Assembly: GCF_002929555.1 (NCBI RefSeq)
Contig: NZ_PJJP01000037.1
Span: 62,467-126,466, forward strand
From: Cryobacterium sp. N22
GTDB lineage: Bacteria > Actinomycetota > Actinomycetes > Actinomycetales > Microbacteriaceae
Reading direction: 5' to 3'
DNA: 64,000 nt
Part shown: in pieces, positions 25,362 to 34,388 of the stretch
How the letters are laid out: every line of letters begins with the position of its first letter
Position numbering within the stretch: position 1 is the stretch's first letter
The notes under the pieces: generated by a model
Told to the model about the DNA's origin: nothing
Database searches by the model: none
The model's input: only the letters and a program-made list of their open reading frames with translations
Made by a program: the position numbers and the translations under genes

Positions 25362-25982
25362 ATGGCACAGCAAGGACGACCGCGGATCTTCGCTGAGCGC
25401 GAAGTGCTCGATGCCGCGATGCAGGTTTTCTGGCGTCACGGGTACGAGGCGTCGTCGATCGCGCTGCTGCGTGCGGCGACCGGGCTATCATCGGCGAGCC
25501 TCTATGGCGCCTTCGGGTCGAAGGAGGGCCTGTTCGAGCGCACGGTCGAGCACTACATCGCCGGGCCGGGCCGGGTAAGCGAACTCGTCAACGACCTGAC
25601 GCTCGACCCGCTCGACGCGCTCGACCAGATGATTCACGGGACGATCAACATGCAGTCCGACTCGGCACACCCGGGCGGATGTCTCGTCACGCTGTCGGCG
25701 ACCGTTGGCGCAGGCGGAGACGATGGCCTCGCAGCGCGCAGAGTTGTCACCGTACGACGGGTGGCGGACCGGGCGGGCATTGAGGCGTGCATCCGTCGGG
25801 GCATCGATGCTGGCGCTCTCCGGGACGGCCTGGATCCGGCAACATCAGCGATCCTGGTGCACTCCTTCGTGCTGGGGATCTCTACACAACTGCTTGATGG
25901 GGTGTCACCCTCCGCGCTGCATGCAGCTGCTGAGCTTCTCCTCCTCAGCCTTTCGCGCGCTGTCCGGTCGACGATCGACTAA
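25362..25982 (+). CDS. TetR/AcrR-family repressor
   Basis: 206 residues from the ATG with GGTGGAG upstream. The N-terminal helix-turn-helix is clear (AMQVFWRHGYEASSIALLRA, then GLSSASLYGAFGSKEGLFE, residues 19-64). The ligand-binding half contains HPGGCLVTLSA, typical of the TetR_C group with a conserved cysteine near residue 108. It is divergent from the MFS exporter and very probably represses it and itself. Confidence 0.9.
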   Translation: MAQQGRPRIFAEREVLDAAMQVFWRHGYEASSIALLRAATGLSSASLYGAFGSKEGLFERTVEHYIAGPGRVSELVNDLTLDPLDALDQMIHGTINMQSDSAHPGGCLVTLSATVGAGGDDGLAARRVVTVRRVADRAGIEACIRRGIDAGALRDGLDPATSAILVHSFVLGISTQLLDGVSPSALHAAAELLLLSLSRAVRSTID

Positions 25983-26034
25983 AAGGCGCCTTCGATGCTT
26001 TGGGGCTCCAAGCCTGAAAGTCACACGCCCGGAA

Positions 26035-26625
26035 TCAAACGTGCCGAAAACTGTTCGTGTCGTTGCGAGGTTCTGACAGCGTTTTCGGGTCGTCCAGGAA
26101 TGACGAGATGTTGACGGTCTCGGCGACTTCCGACGCGGCCTGAGCAGGCGTTAGCTCCGCGGTATCGATGACATGCGCTTCTTTGCCCAACCAGGACTGG
26201 AAGGCCTCGGCGTAGGGGGAGAGGTAGCTGAAACGAAACGAGGAGGGACCCATCACGGAGTCGTCCTGAATTCGTCCCCGGAGGGTGCCTTGATCGGCGT
26301 GGAGCACGAAATGATGCACTGGAATGTCGTAGGAGGCCAAGCCCTGGCTGATTTCCCGCCAATAGGACTCGACCAGCACAGTCATCGGCATCACCAGGGT
26401 GCCACCGGTGTAGTCGAGGATGCGGCGAGCCGTCTCGACTACGAGCGGCCGCCACGGAGGCCAGTTCTGGAAATTGTCTGTCTCAGGTAGCCCTGGGTGG
26501 ACGTCCATGAGAGTTTCGCCGACCTTCTCGGCGTCAAACACACGGGAACCGGGGATCAGCTGCTGCACGAGAGCAGCGGTCGTCGTCTTCCCGACGCCAT
26601 GAGTGCCATTCAGCCATACGATCAT
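26035..26625 (-). CDS. TmrB-like P-loop ATPase
   Basis: 196 residues. Walker A is WLNGTHGVGKTTTA (residues 4-17), followed by the VFDAEKVGETL segment, NFQNWPPWRPLV, TLVMPMTVL and VHHFVLHADQGTLRGR. The same order and spacing occur in Bacillus TmrB, a membrane-peripheral ATP-binding protein giving tunicamycin resistance, and in its many uncharacterised relatives. The last 25 residues here look unrelated and polar. Whether it confers resistance to a nucleoside antibiotic is unknown. It is convergent with TetR and separated from the GNAT gene by about 145 nt. Confidence 0.75.
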   Translation of the reverse strand: MIVWLNGTHGVGKTTTAALVQQLIPGSRVFDAEKVGETLMDVHPGLPETDNFQNWPPWRPLVVETARRILDYTGGTLVMPMTVLVESYWREISQGLASYDIPVHHFVLHADQGTLRGRIQDDSVMGPSSFRFSYLSPYAEAFQSWLGKEAHVIDTAELTPAQAASEVAETVNISSFLDDPKTLSEPRNDTNSFRHV

Positions 26626-26769
26626 CGGCCCATGCTAGCGATACCGCTTCCACGTGCCCGAAAGCCGGTCGCTATCGCTCGTCGTTTGCCGGCGGCAGGC
26701 TGCTCGTCTTGCTCGGTACAGGACTGTTGAATACCTCTGACATCGCGACCTTGCCCGAAACTGATCGAT

Positions 26770-27339
26770 TCAGGGATGATTGTTGCGCCACTCGTGGTCT
26801 AGGAGCGCGTATTCATACCCGTCGACCCACCCAAGTTCGGCGTGCCAGGAGTCTTGGATTCCATGTTGCTCTCGGCGCATTCCCGCCTTTTCCAGCACTC
26901 GCACCGAGGCCATATTGTCAGCGTTGCAGCTAGCCATGACCCGCCGAAGATGGAGCCTGTCGAATGCTGCGGACAGAAGGCCACGGGCCAAGTCGGTGCC
27001 GAATCCCCTTCCCGCGAAGTCGGGCTCAAGCATGTAGCCCATGACACCTTGTGTGCGTTGAGGCATGCCTGGCTGCCCCATGCCGTCAACGAGGTCGAGG
27101 AAACCCATTCCGACGATCTCGCCATCAAACTGGGCGACGCACGAAAAATCTGTGTCACTGGTCGGAATGGTGAGCCACTCTTGTCGAAGCGTTTCAGGCT
27201 CGACGCGGGTGCGCAGCATGAAATGATTCACGACCGGGTTGTTTCGCAGCGCAAGTATCTGCGCGAGGTCGTTTGATCGAACGTCGCGGAGGAGCAGCGC
27301 TCCACTAGAGGCAGGCCAAGGGGAGGTAAGCACTCGCAT
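26770..27339 (-). CDS. GNAT-family acetyltransferase (RimJ/L-like)
   Basis: 189 residues. Motif A is GVMGYMLEPDFAGRGFGTD (the R/Q-x-x-G-x-G acetyl-CoA loop, about residues 99-117), followed by LLSAAFDRLHLRRVMASCNA and the motif-B end SVRVLEKAGMRREQ. This places it with the Acetyltransf_3 group, which acetylates protein N-termini or small molecules. The substrate is not predictable. Single gene. Confidence 0.85.
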   Translation of the reverse strand: MRVLTSPWPASSGALLLRDVRSNDLAQILALRNNPVVNHFMLRTRVEPETLRQEWLTIPTSDTDFSCVAQFDGEIVGMGFLDLVDGMGQPGMPQRTQGVMGYMLEPDFAGRGFGTDLARGLLSAAFDRLHLRRVMASCNADNMASVRVLEKAGMRREQHGIQDSWHAELGWVDGYEYALLDHEWRNNHP

Positions 27340-27405
27340 ATTGTGGCAGAGCGGTCAGCGAACGGGGCCAACCAGAAACGATCGCTGCGAGCACCGTTGT
27401 GGCGA

Positions 27406-29307
27406 CTAGGTCCGGCTCAGTGCTTCCTCATCCGCCGCAACATTCTTCTGCACGGCGAACTGGGTCCGGTGCAATTCCTCGTACCGCCCACCCATCGCCA
27501 GCAGATCCTCGTGCGTACCGCGCTCCACGATCGAGCCGTCCTCAACCACGAGGATGAGGTCCGCGCTGCGGATGGTGGAGAGGCGGTGTGCGATCACCAT
27601 CGCCGTCCGTCCCTCGAGCGCCTCGCTGAGCGCCGCCTGCACGGCGGCCTCAGACGTCGAGTCCAGCGCCGCCGTCGCCTCGTCGAGGATGACGACGCGC
27701 GGCTGGGCGAGCAGGAGCCTCGCGATGGTCATCCGCTGGCGCTCACCCCCGGACAGTCGGTAGCCACGCTCTCCCACCATGGTGTCCAGCTGGTCCGGCA
27801 GCGACCGGATGAGTGGCTCGAGCCGCGCACGGCGGACGGCGTCCCACACCTCGTCGTCGGACGCCTCCGGCCTCGCGAGGCGGAGATTGGAGAGGATGGT
27901 CTCGTGGAACAGGTGGCCGTCCTGCGTCACCATGCCCAGGGTGTGCCGCATGGAGGCGAAAGTAACATCGCGGACATCCGTCCCCGCGAGGCGCACGGCG
28001 CCGCTGTCGACGTCATACAGGCGCGAGAGGAGCTGCGCAATCGTGGACTTGCCGGCACCGGACGTACCAACGAGGGCAACGGTCTGCCCCGGCTCGATCC
28101 TGAAGGACACGCCGTGCAGCACCTCCTCGCCGCCGCGGGTGTCCAGCGTTGCAACCTCCTCGAGAGAGGCGAGGGACACTTTGTCCGCGGACGGGTAGGC
28201 GAATCGGACGTTGTCGAACTCGACGGACACCGGGCCTTCGGGGACGGCGATGGCGTCGGGCTTCTCCTTGATGAGCGGGTCGAGGTCCAGCACCTCGAAG
28301 ACGCGCTCGAAACTGACCACCGCGCTCATGATCTCCACCCGTGCGTTTGCGAGGCCGGTGAGCGGCGCGTAGAGGCGGGTGAGGAGGAGCGCCAGGGTGA
28401 CCACGTCACCGGTATTCAGCTGGCCGGCGAGTGCGAGGGAGCCGCCGAGCCCGTACACGAGCGCGAGGGCGAGAGCGGAGACGAGCATCAGTGCGGTGAA
28501 GAAGACGAACTGCAGCATCGCGGTGCGGACCCCGATGTCGCGGACACGGGCGGCGCGGACGCGGAACTCCTCAGCCTCCTCGTCGGGTCGGCCGAACAGC
28601 TTGACGAGGGTGGCGCCGGGCGCCGAGAAGCGCTCGGTCATCTGCGTGCTCATGGCGGAATTGTGATCGGCGGCCTCGCGGCGCAGCGCGGCAAGGCGGC
28701 CGCCCATGCGGCGCGCGGGTACCAGGAAGATGGGGAGCATGATCACGGCGAGCACCGTCACGAGCCAGGACGTGCTGAGCATGACGAACAGGGTGAGGAT
28801 CAGCGCCACGAGGTTCGTGACCACGCCGGACAGCGTGCCGCTGAAGGCCTGCTGAGCGCCGATCACATCGTTGTTGAGGCGGCTCACGAGGGCGCCCGTT
28901 CGTGTGCGGGTGAAGAACGCGATCGGCATCTTCTGCACGTGGTTGAAGACGGCGGTGCGGAGGTCCAGGATCACGCCTTCGCCGATCCGCGCCGAGTACC
29001 AGCGCGTCACGAGTGACACGCCGGCGTCGGCCAACGCCACGAGGGCGATGACGACGGCGATCCAAACGATCGTGGTGACCTCGCCCTGGGCGACGATGAC
29101 GTCGACCACCTGGCCGGCGAGTACCGGCGTCGCGACCGCGAGGAAAGCTCCCACGATGGAGAGGGTGATGAAGATCAGCAGCTTGGACCGGTAGGGCACC
29201 GCGAACGTCATGATCCGCCGAACGGACTCACGCGAGATGCCGTGCTTCCCCTCCCTGGCGCTCGAGATCTTGTACAGCGAGCTCCAGGCCGCGCCTTCCA
29301 TGCTCAT
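27406..29307 (-). CDS. ABC exporter half-transporter (fused TMD-NBD)
   Basis: 633 residues from the ATG with GGAAGGA six bases upstream. Residues 30-330 are the six-helix exporter domain. The nucleotide-binding domain has Walker A GTSGAGKST (about residue 419), Q-loop VTQDGHLF, signature LSGGERQR (about 522) and Walker B VVILDEATAALD, and ends with the H-loop IAHRL. It should work as a dimer, exporting lipids, peptides or drugs. The single gene has no partner NBD nearby, so a homodimer is likely. Confidence 0.92.
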   Translation of the reverse strand: MSMEGAAWSSLYKISSAREGKHGISRESVRRIMTFAVPYRSKLLIFITLSIVGAFLAVATPVLAGQVVDVIVAQGEVTTIVWIAVVIALVALADAGVSLVTRWYSARIGEGVILDLRTAVFNHVQKMPIAFFTRTRTGALVSRLNNDVIGAQQAFSGTLSGVVTNLVALILTLFVMLSTSWLVTVLAVIMLPIFLVPARRMGGRLAALRREAADHNSAMSTQMTERFSAPGATLVKLFGRPDEEAEEFRVRAARVRDIGVRTAMLQFVFFTALMLVSALALALVYGLGGSLALAGQLNTGDVVTLALLLTRLYAPLTGLANARVEIMSAVVSFERVFEVLDLDPLIKEKPDAIAVPEGPVSVEFDNVRFAYPSADKVSLASLEEVATLDTRGGEEVLHGVSFRIEPGQTVALVGTSGAGKSTIAQLLSRLYDVDSGAVRLAGTDVRDVTFASMRHTLGMVTQDGHLFHETILSNLRLARPEASDDEVWDAVRRARLEPLIRSLPDQLDTMVGERGYRLSGGERQRMTIARLLLAQPRVVILDEATAALDSTSEAAVQAALSEALEGRTAMVIAHRLSTIRSADLILVVEDGSIVERGTHEDLLAMGGRYEELHRTQFAVQKNVAADEEALSRT

Positions 29308-29534
29308 TGAGGTTCCTTCCGTGGGCAACAGTCCAGTTTAGATGACGACGTGCCGGCGGCGAGCCTGTGCTGCCACGTGCGCTTCATCCAGGTGTTGGAG
29401 GAGGCCTCAGGGTCACGCAGACGGTCGCCTGACCCCCGAATGCCCGAAATGCCCGGTGAACTGCGGGACTGGCAGTACGTTCGTTGTTGGGGGGACACCG
29501 ATTGCCCTCGATTCGTTCGAAGAAAGGGTTCGTT

Positions 29535-29861
29535 ATGACAGATTTCCCGCCACCCGTGCCGCGAGACGACTACGTCGCTCCTGCATCTGCATCTGCAGCC
29601 ACACCGGCGACTGCGCCGGCGGCGTACGGCGTCCAGGGGACACGTCCAGCGTTTAACAAGATGGCCATCTGGGGGTTCGTCATCGCCTGCGTCGCGCTGT
29701 TTGTCTTCGGATTCCTCGGAGCGCTGGCTGCGGCGTTCTCTGGCCAAGCTCTGAAGGCCATACGTCGCACCGGTGAGCGTGGCAAGGGCCTGGCGATCGC
29801 GGGCATGTGCCTTGGCATCTTCGACTTCATTTTCTTCTTGGTCGGCCGCTTCTTCCTCTGA
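29535..29861 (+). CDS. DUF4190 small membrane protein
   Basis: 108 residues from the ATG with an AAAGGG box. A proline/alanine-rich cytoplasmic N-terminus (residues 1-40) is followed by two helices separated by QALKAIRRTGERGKGLAIAG, the hallmark loop of DUF4190. Such proteins are frequent in actinobacteria, often beside secretion or division genes, and have no known function. A strong terminator hairpin follows at 29887. Confidence 0.85.
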   Translation: MTDFPPPVPRDDYVAPASASAATPATAPAAYGVQGTRPAFNKMAIWGFVIACVALFVFGFLGALAAAFSGQALKAIRRTGERGKGLAIAGMCLGIFDFIFFLVGRFFL

Positions 29862-29886
29862 TACGGGGGCGCACGGATGTGCGCAG

Positions 29887-29918
29887 AGCCGGTGACCCCG
29901 GATGAGGGGTTACCGGCT
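29887..29918 (+). terminator. Terminator hairpin after the DUF4190 gene
   Basis: AGCCGGTGACCCC pairs with GGGGTTACCGGCT (one G-U) over a 6-nt loop and is followed by TTTA, a normal intrinsic terminator. Confidence 0.8.
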
Positions 29919-29958
29919 TTATGGGTGTGGCTTCAGGACGTACGCGAATGCTTCACCA

Positions 29959-29977
29959 GGGGCGGGGCGGGGCGGGG
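29959..29977 (+). other. Perfect G-quadruplex-forming sequence
   Basis: Four runs of GGGG separated by single C residues (29959-62, 29964-67, 29969-72, 29974-77). It lies at the junction between the terminator region and the broken oxidoreductase gene. Such runs can pause polymerases and promote deletions, which would fit the gene debris immediately downstream. Confidence 0.6.
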
Positions 29978-30001
29978 CCTTGACGCCTTTTCTCCCCCCT
30001 C

Positions 30002-30527
30002 GTGGCCGGCGACCTCTCGCTGGCCAACCGCATTGTCATGGCCCCTCTGACCCGCTCTCGCGCGGGTGCTGACGGTGTTCCCACCGAGGTCATGGTCGAC
30101 CACTATGCGCAGCGTTCGAGCGTCGGTCTCATCATCAGCGCGGGCACCTTCCCGAGCCTCGCCGGGAAGGCTTTCGACGGCCAGCCCGGCCTCGTCACCG
30201 ACGCACAGCTCGCGGGCTGGCGGAAGGTCACCGACGCGGTGCACGCCGGGGGAGGGCTGATCGTCGCCCAGGTCATGCACGGTGGGCGAGCCGGCCATCC
30301 GGACATCTCGGGTTTCCCAGTCGAAGCCCCGAGCGCAATCGCGGCTGACGGCGAAACTCGCGCTGCAGGCAGAAAGGTGGCCTACCCCGTTCCGCATGCG
30401 CTCGAGACCGATGAGCTGCCCGGAATCGTCGAAGACTTCGTGCGGGGCTCGCAGAACGCTGTCGATGCCGGATTCGACGGTGTCGAACTGCACGCCGCCA
30501 ACGGTTACCTGCTGCACGAGTTGCCGC
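30002..30527 (+). pseudogene. 5' part of an Old Yellow Enzyme-type oxidoreductase gene
   Basis: The reading frame begins inside the usual N-terminus (DLSLANRIVMAPLTRSRA) and continues through MHGGRAGHP and [16 protein letters not shown], all standard for NemA/OYE flavoproteins. It then stops matching at about 30520, where OYE proteins should continue for another 200 residues with the active-site Tyr region and FMN-binding C-terminus. The first several residues are also missing. It is joined to the tail of an unrelated gene, so no functional enzyme is expected. Confidence 0.8.
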
Positions 30528-30783
30528 CGCGGTCCGCGACGGTGGAGCGATCGCAACCTTTAAGGGGTTCGCCGGCGACACCGACCGGGGTGTGAGCTGG
30601 TTCCCCGTCTTCGTCTATGACCGCATCCGGGACACCGCATCTCTGACGCGACTGCGCGACCAGGCTGAGTTCGGTGTCCTCGCGCTCCGCGTCGCGGGTA
30701 CCTACCCGCTTGAACAGGTCGCCGAAGCGCATCGGCTCGTCGAGGTGGGCGGGCTGCGCGGCCGGCCCGTGCTGGTGTTCTAA
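30528..30783 (+). pseudogene. 3' part of a zinc-type alcohol dehydrogenase (MDR) gene
   Basis: Read in the frame beginning GCG GTC CGC GAC, this encodes [18 protein letters not shown], then [20 protein letters not shown] and [10 protein letters not shown], the normal C-terminus of quinone-oxidoreductase-like MDR proteins. The first three quarters, including the Rossmann fold, are gone. It is fused out of frame to the OYE fragment within about ten bases, implying one large deletion between two neighbouring oxidoreductase genes. Confidence 0.75.
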
Positions 30784-31130
30784 GTCAAGGTCCGAGGGGC
30801 CGGCCTCGTTGCCACCGTCGAGGGGCACGCGCGCGGCATCACGCCGCTTGGGCCGGCCCCGCTCGCCATCGCGTCGCTCATCATTACGCCGCGTCCCGCA
30901 GGCACCGTGGGGCGCACGCGAGATCGCGGGCGTGACACGAAGATCCTCGAAACAGCCCTCGATCTGATCAGCGAGCAAGACACGAAAGCGATCAGCATGG
31001 AAGCGGTTGCCGCTCGTGCCGGTGTCGGCAAATCTACGGTGTATTGCCGCTGGGGAAGCCTTCCCGACCTTCTTGCCGACGCGGGGCGACCAGTCCAGCA
31101 AGTCCGAGCAGCAGTGCCGCTAGTCCTGTG
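30784..31130. other. Debris region with a TetR gene fragment
   Basis: Holds the TetR fragment at 30907-31085 and otherwise nothing intact. The stretch 30784-30906 stays open in the TetR frame (LVATVEGHARGITPLGPAP) and may be another short remnant; I do not recognise it. Confidence 0.5.
30907..31085 (+). pseudogene. N-terminal fragment of a TetR-family gene
   Basis: About 60 residues encode only the DNA-binding part: ILETALDLISEQDTKAISM, then EAVAARAGVGKSTVYCRWGS and LPDLLADA. The ligand-binding domain is missing, and the frame runs into sequence antisense to the sugar porter. The isolated domain is unlikely to be a working repressor. It may once have regulated the neighbouring lost oxidoreductases. 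Confidence 0.7.
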
Positions 31131-32561
31131 TCACTTGATTCGCCGTCTTCCTCTCGTGAGAACCGTGTTCCTCTCGTGGGAAGCGAAAGCCTCCTGGGTC
31201 GGAATGCTTTTGGTTTCGATGTCCTCCAACGTGCGGCCACGAGTCTCGGGGACACGAGTCCGGACGAAAACGACACCAAGAATGCAGATGGCACCGAAGA
31301 TCGCGAAAACCGCGTCCTGGCTCATCAATGCGGTCATGATCGGGAACAGTAGGCCGACAGCGAAAGATCCGATCCAGTTAAAGGACGATGCGATACCAGA
31401 GGCCCTGCCGCGAATCGCCATCGGGAAGATCTCTCCAACGAGCACCCAAGTGAGTGGGGCCCACGTGAACGAATACGCTGCCACGTAGATGCTCAAGAAC
31501 ACCACGATCATCATCGGGTTCGCGTCCTCGATCACGGTATTGAGTATCGCGGGCAGAAGGAAGGACACACCCATGATCGTGCCACCCACGGTCAGCAACA
31601 GGCGTCGGTTGAACTTGTCCGCGATCACCAGGAACAGCAATGAGCCGAGCACCAGGATCACGCCCTGGATGATCGGCCACATCAGTGCCGAACTTGCTGC
31701 ATTGCCGGTGGCCTTTTCCACGATCAAAGGGATGTAATAGAAGATCGCGTTGGCACCTTGGAGCTGCTGGAACGCGGCGACACCGACACCTGCGATGACG
31801 AGGTACCGGTACTTGCCGTCGAATAACGTTGCAAGTGAGGTATTGCCAGCCGCCCGCTTCTCGATTTGCGCCGTTTCCTTGATCGATCTGAGCTCGGCAT
31901 CGATCTCGTCCGGGCGGCGAATGTAGTGAAGAACCTTGAGGGCCTCGTTTTCCTTGCCGACCTTAACCAGAAAGCGGGGCGATTCAGGCAACCGCAACAC
32001 GCCCAAATACAGAATCACAGCCGGCACAGCGGCCGTCGCGAGCATCACTCGCCACGCCCACGCTTCCGGCAGATCCTTCAGCAAGAAATCCAAGATGTAC
32101 GAGATCAGCATGCCGGAGACGATCATTGTCTGATTCAGGCCGGACAAGCGTCCACGCAGCCGCGCGGGTGCAAGTTCGGACATGTACGCGGGAACCGATG
32201 CGGAGGCCGCGCCGACGGCCAGGCCCAAGAAAATCCGGGCGATGACCAGATAGATGACACCATCCTGCGGTGCTAGGCCGCAGAGAATTGATCCGAGTAC
32301 AAAGACGACCGCTGCGGCGAGAATCATCTTGCGCCGTCCGAATCGATCGGAAAGCTGTCCGGCCAGAGCGCCACCAAAGATGGCGCCGAACATTACGCCA
32401 GAGGTTACCCAACCGATGATGGCGGCATCGTCAAGGCCCCAGTCGCTTTGCAGGAACGGCAGAGCTCCAGTCATGACTCCGATGTCGTAGCCGAAAAGGA
32501 TACCTCCGAATGATCCGAAGAAGTAAATGAATTTGCTGTCGATCTTTTTTTCTTTTTGCAT
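31131..32561 (-). CDS. MFS sugar porter (sugar:H+ symporter)
   Basis: 476 residues with GGAG seven bases before the ATG. All sugar-porter signatures are present: FGGILFGYDIGVMTGALPFL (helix 1), DRFGRRK (loop 2-3), PAYMSELAPARLRGRLSGLN (the PESPR/R-x-G-R-R neighbourhood), PESPRFLVK (loop 6-7), and VPETRGRTLEDIE after helix 12. Closest functional relatives are the xylose, arabinose, galactose and myo-inositol symporters; substrate choice cannot be made by eye. It stands alone, downstream of gene debris and facing away from the SDR gene. Confidence 0.9.
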   Translation of the reverse strand: MQKEKKIDSKFIYFFGSFGGILFGYDIGVMTGALPFLQSDWGLDDAAIIGWVTSGVMFGAIFGGALAGQLSDRFGRRKMILAAAVVFVLGSILCGLAPQDGVIYLVIARIFLGLAVGAASASVPAYMSELAPARLRGRLSGLNQTMIVSGMLISYILDFLLKDLPEAWAWRVMLATAAVPAVILYLGVLRLPESPRFLVKVGKENEALKVLHYIRRPDEIDAELRSIKETAQIEKRAAGNTSLATLFDGKYRYLVIAGVGVAAFQQLQGANAIFYYIPLIVEKATGNAASSALMWPIIQGVILVLGSLLFLVIADKFNRRLLLTVGGTIMGVSFLLPAILNTVIEDANPMMIVVFLSIYVAAYSFTWAPLTWVLVGEIFPMAIRGRASGIASSFNWIGSFAVGLLFPIMTALMSQDAVFAIFGAICILGVVFVRTRVPETRGRTLEDIETKSIPTQEAFASHERNTVLTRGRRRIK

Positions 32562-33043
32562 TTTTCACTCCGAGTGAGGGACCAGATTTAGCCCCTGTTG
32601 ATCACTAGGAAGGATGGCTGGCCGGGACTGTCGTCTCGGGCCTATGCCGTCGTGCCATGAGCGCGTCCTCGGCGATGACATGGAGCGCGGCACACTCTGA
32701 TGTGCTGAGTTATTCTCTATCGCAGCTGTCCACTCTGACGCATACCCTTCCCGGCTATGGGACTTGGATGCAACACAGGTGGGCTCTCAGACCCAAAGTG
32801 AGCGCTAACATCAAGCTGTTTTTAGCGTAGCTCACGAAAATTTCGAGATGTAGGGCAAAGGTCCCACGGCATACCGGACTGGGACCGGCCACGCGCGCCA
32901 AGTGCAGAGCAGCGGTACCACCGCCAAAGCCGCCGAGCGTGCGCCCTTCAAATGTGGTTAACCCCGGTCGGGCCTGCACTGGCGTTCCAGCCCGACCGGG
33001 GTCCACGAGCCCGACAGCCTGCCCGATCGGTGGCGTCGACGGT
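32562..33043. other. 482-nt non-coding stretch
   Basis: Contains the sugar-porter promoter on the left and a strong terminator hairpin for the SDR gene on the right (32961-33002). The rest holds nothing I can identify. Confidence 0.5.
32961..33002 (-). terminator. Terminator hairpin after the SDR gene
   Basis: ACCCCGGTCGGGC (32961-32973) and GCCCGACCGGGGT (32990-33002) form a perfect 13-bp stem with a 16-nt loop. It lies 41 nt after the stop codon of the minus-strand SDR gene. Confidence 0.7.
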
Positions 33044-33841
33044 CTAGTCCCGGTAGCGGGCAGCGAGGTCTGAGCCGAGGTTGCCGCCCATGATGAGACG
33101 TTCCGTCTCTGCGAGCTGGTCGAGAAGTGCGACCGCTTCCAACCCCGGGAAGCACATGACTTCACCGCGGGAAAAGCTCGCCCACGCGGCGCGAGCGACA
33201 TTCTGCGGGGTCATCGCATTCGGGACCTGGGAGGCGCCGCCGTTCCACTCGGATGAAACCAGCCCCGGGCAGACCACGGTTGCACCGACTCCGGTGTCCG
33301 CCAGCTCCGTAGCCAGCACTCGGGTGAATGCGATCGTCCCGGCCTTAGCGCCGACGTACAAAGCCCGCTTCGGCAGCGCTCGGCCAGCGACAGCAGGAGT
33401 CGCCGAGACGCCTGCGCTGAAGGCCAGGTTCGACGCAACCGTGATGACACCGCCGCGACCACGGTCCAACATCGCAGGCAGAACGGCACGGGTAAGTACG
33501 GGTGTGGCGTCGGCGTTCAGGGTCCAGGCCTGCTCGAGTTCGGCCTGATCGATTTCGGCGAATGGGCCGTAGGCGCTGACGCCGGCATTCGAGACCAGGA
33601 GGTCGATGTCTCCGGCGCCGGCCCGGTCAACTGCACGCTGAAGCCCGGTGCGTTCCGAGAGATCGGCCGCCAGGGTTTCGGATTTCGCTCCGAACGCTTC
33701 CATTTCGATAGCCAGAGTCGCGAGACGGTCCTTCCGCCGGGCGACGAGAACGAGGTCATAGCCTTCTTTCGCCAATACGGCGGCAAGGGCGGCGCCGATG
33801 CCGGAGCTTGCTCCAGTGATGAGGGCGATGGGTCGGTTCAT
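33044..33841 (-). CDS. Short-chain dehydrogenase/reductase (SDR)
   Basis: 265 residues; start chosen at MNRPIAL with GGAGA upstream. Motifs: TGASSGIGAA (residues 9-18) for NAD(P) binding with an Arg-Arg-Lys patch (VARRKDR) that favours NADP(H), SNAGVSAYGP, and the catalytic YVGAK (Tyr and Lys about residues 178-182). The short-chain ketone or alcohol substrate is unknown. It is divergent from a MarR-type gene with a palindrome covering the shared promoter, so it is almost certainly under that repressor. Confidence 0.9.
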   Translation of the reverse strand: MNRPIALITGASSGIGAALAAVLAKEGYDLVLVARRKDRLATLAIEMEAFGAKSETLAADLSERTGLQRAVDRAGAGDIDLLVSNAGVSAYGPFAEIDQAELEQAWTLNADATPVLTRAVLPAMLDRGRGGVITVASNLAFSAGVSATPAVAGRALPKRALYVGAKAGTIAFTRVLATELADTGVGATVVCPGLVSSEWNGGASQVPNAMTPQNVARAAWASFSRGEVMCFPGLEAVALLDQLAETERLIMGGNLGSDLAARYRD

Positions 33842-33867
33842 AAAGGCGTCTCCAAACGATTGATGCA

Positions 33868-33883
33868 TATCAAGTGCTTGATA
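33868..33883. promoter_or_regulatory. Palindromic MarR operator
   Basis: TATCAAG-TG-CTTGATA is a perfect 7+7 inverted repeat in the 67-nt gap between the divergent SDR and MarR genes, the size and placement typical of MarR-family operators. Confidence 0.8.
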
Positions 33884-33908
33884 AGCATAAAGCATGTAAA
33901 CTCACCAT

Positions 33909-34388
33909 GTGAAAGAGCCTTTACTGCCCACTGCCCAGAGCGATCCCCGCGACCGCGTCATCTGGGCCTTGCGTCGCGCCGAACTAGCCGTTCAGAACCT
34001 GAAGGACGCCCAACTCCGACCGGTCGGGATGGCCGCCTCGCATTACGCCCTCCTCATGTCGGTCGATTCTGAGCCGGGCTTGGCTGGTGCAACGCTGGCG
34101 CGCCGGCTGAACGTGACGCCCCAGGCGGTCGCCTCCCTGGTCGCTCGACTTGTCGAGCGCGGACTCATCGAGCGCCGGCACCACCCGCGACACCCGCACG
34201 TGCAGGAACTGCACCTGACCAGCGCCGGCCGCGACGCCCTCCAGCACGCTGACACAGTCATGGAACGCATCGAACAACAAGTCGTCGGTCTGCTCGGAAC
34301 TCAACAGAGCGAAAAATTCCGGTTGATGCTTGAGACGCTGGCTTCTTCCCTGCCCTCTGTCCGAGACGGCGAAACGGAACCCGCATGA
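33909..34388 (+). CDS. MarR-family regulator
   Basis: 159 residues from a GTG (an ATG two bases earlier runs straight into a stop). The winged helix is clear: LAGATLARRLNVTPQAVASL and VARLVERGLIERRHHPRHPH, with dimerisation helices at both ends. It likely represses the divergent SDR gene and itself through the 33868-33883 palindrome, responding to a phenolic or oxidising ligand as in other MarR proteins; the ligand is inference. Confidence 0.9.
   Translation: MKEPLLPTAQSDPRDRVIWALRRAELAVQNLKDAQLRPVGMAASHYALLMSVDSEPGLAGATLARRLNVTPQAVASLVARLVERGLIERRHHPRHPHVQELHLTSAGRDALQHADTVMERIEQQVVGLLGTQQSEKFRLMLETLASSLPSVRDGETEPA

Noticed and set aside
27343..29016. 557-codon plus-strand frame opposite the ABC exporter
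   Set aside because: Extremely rich in Arg, Glu, Gly and His with no domain, and exactly antisense to Walker A/B and signature motifs.
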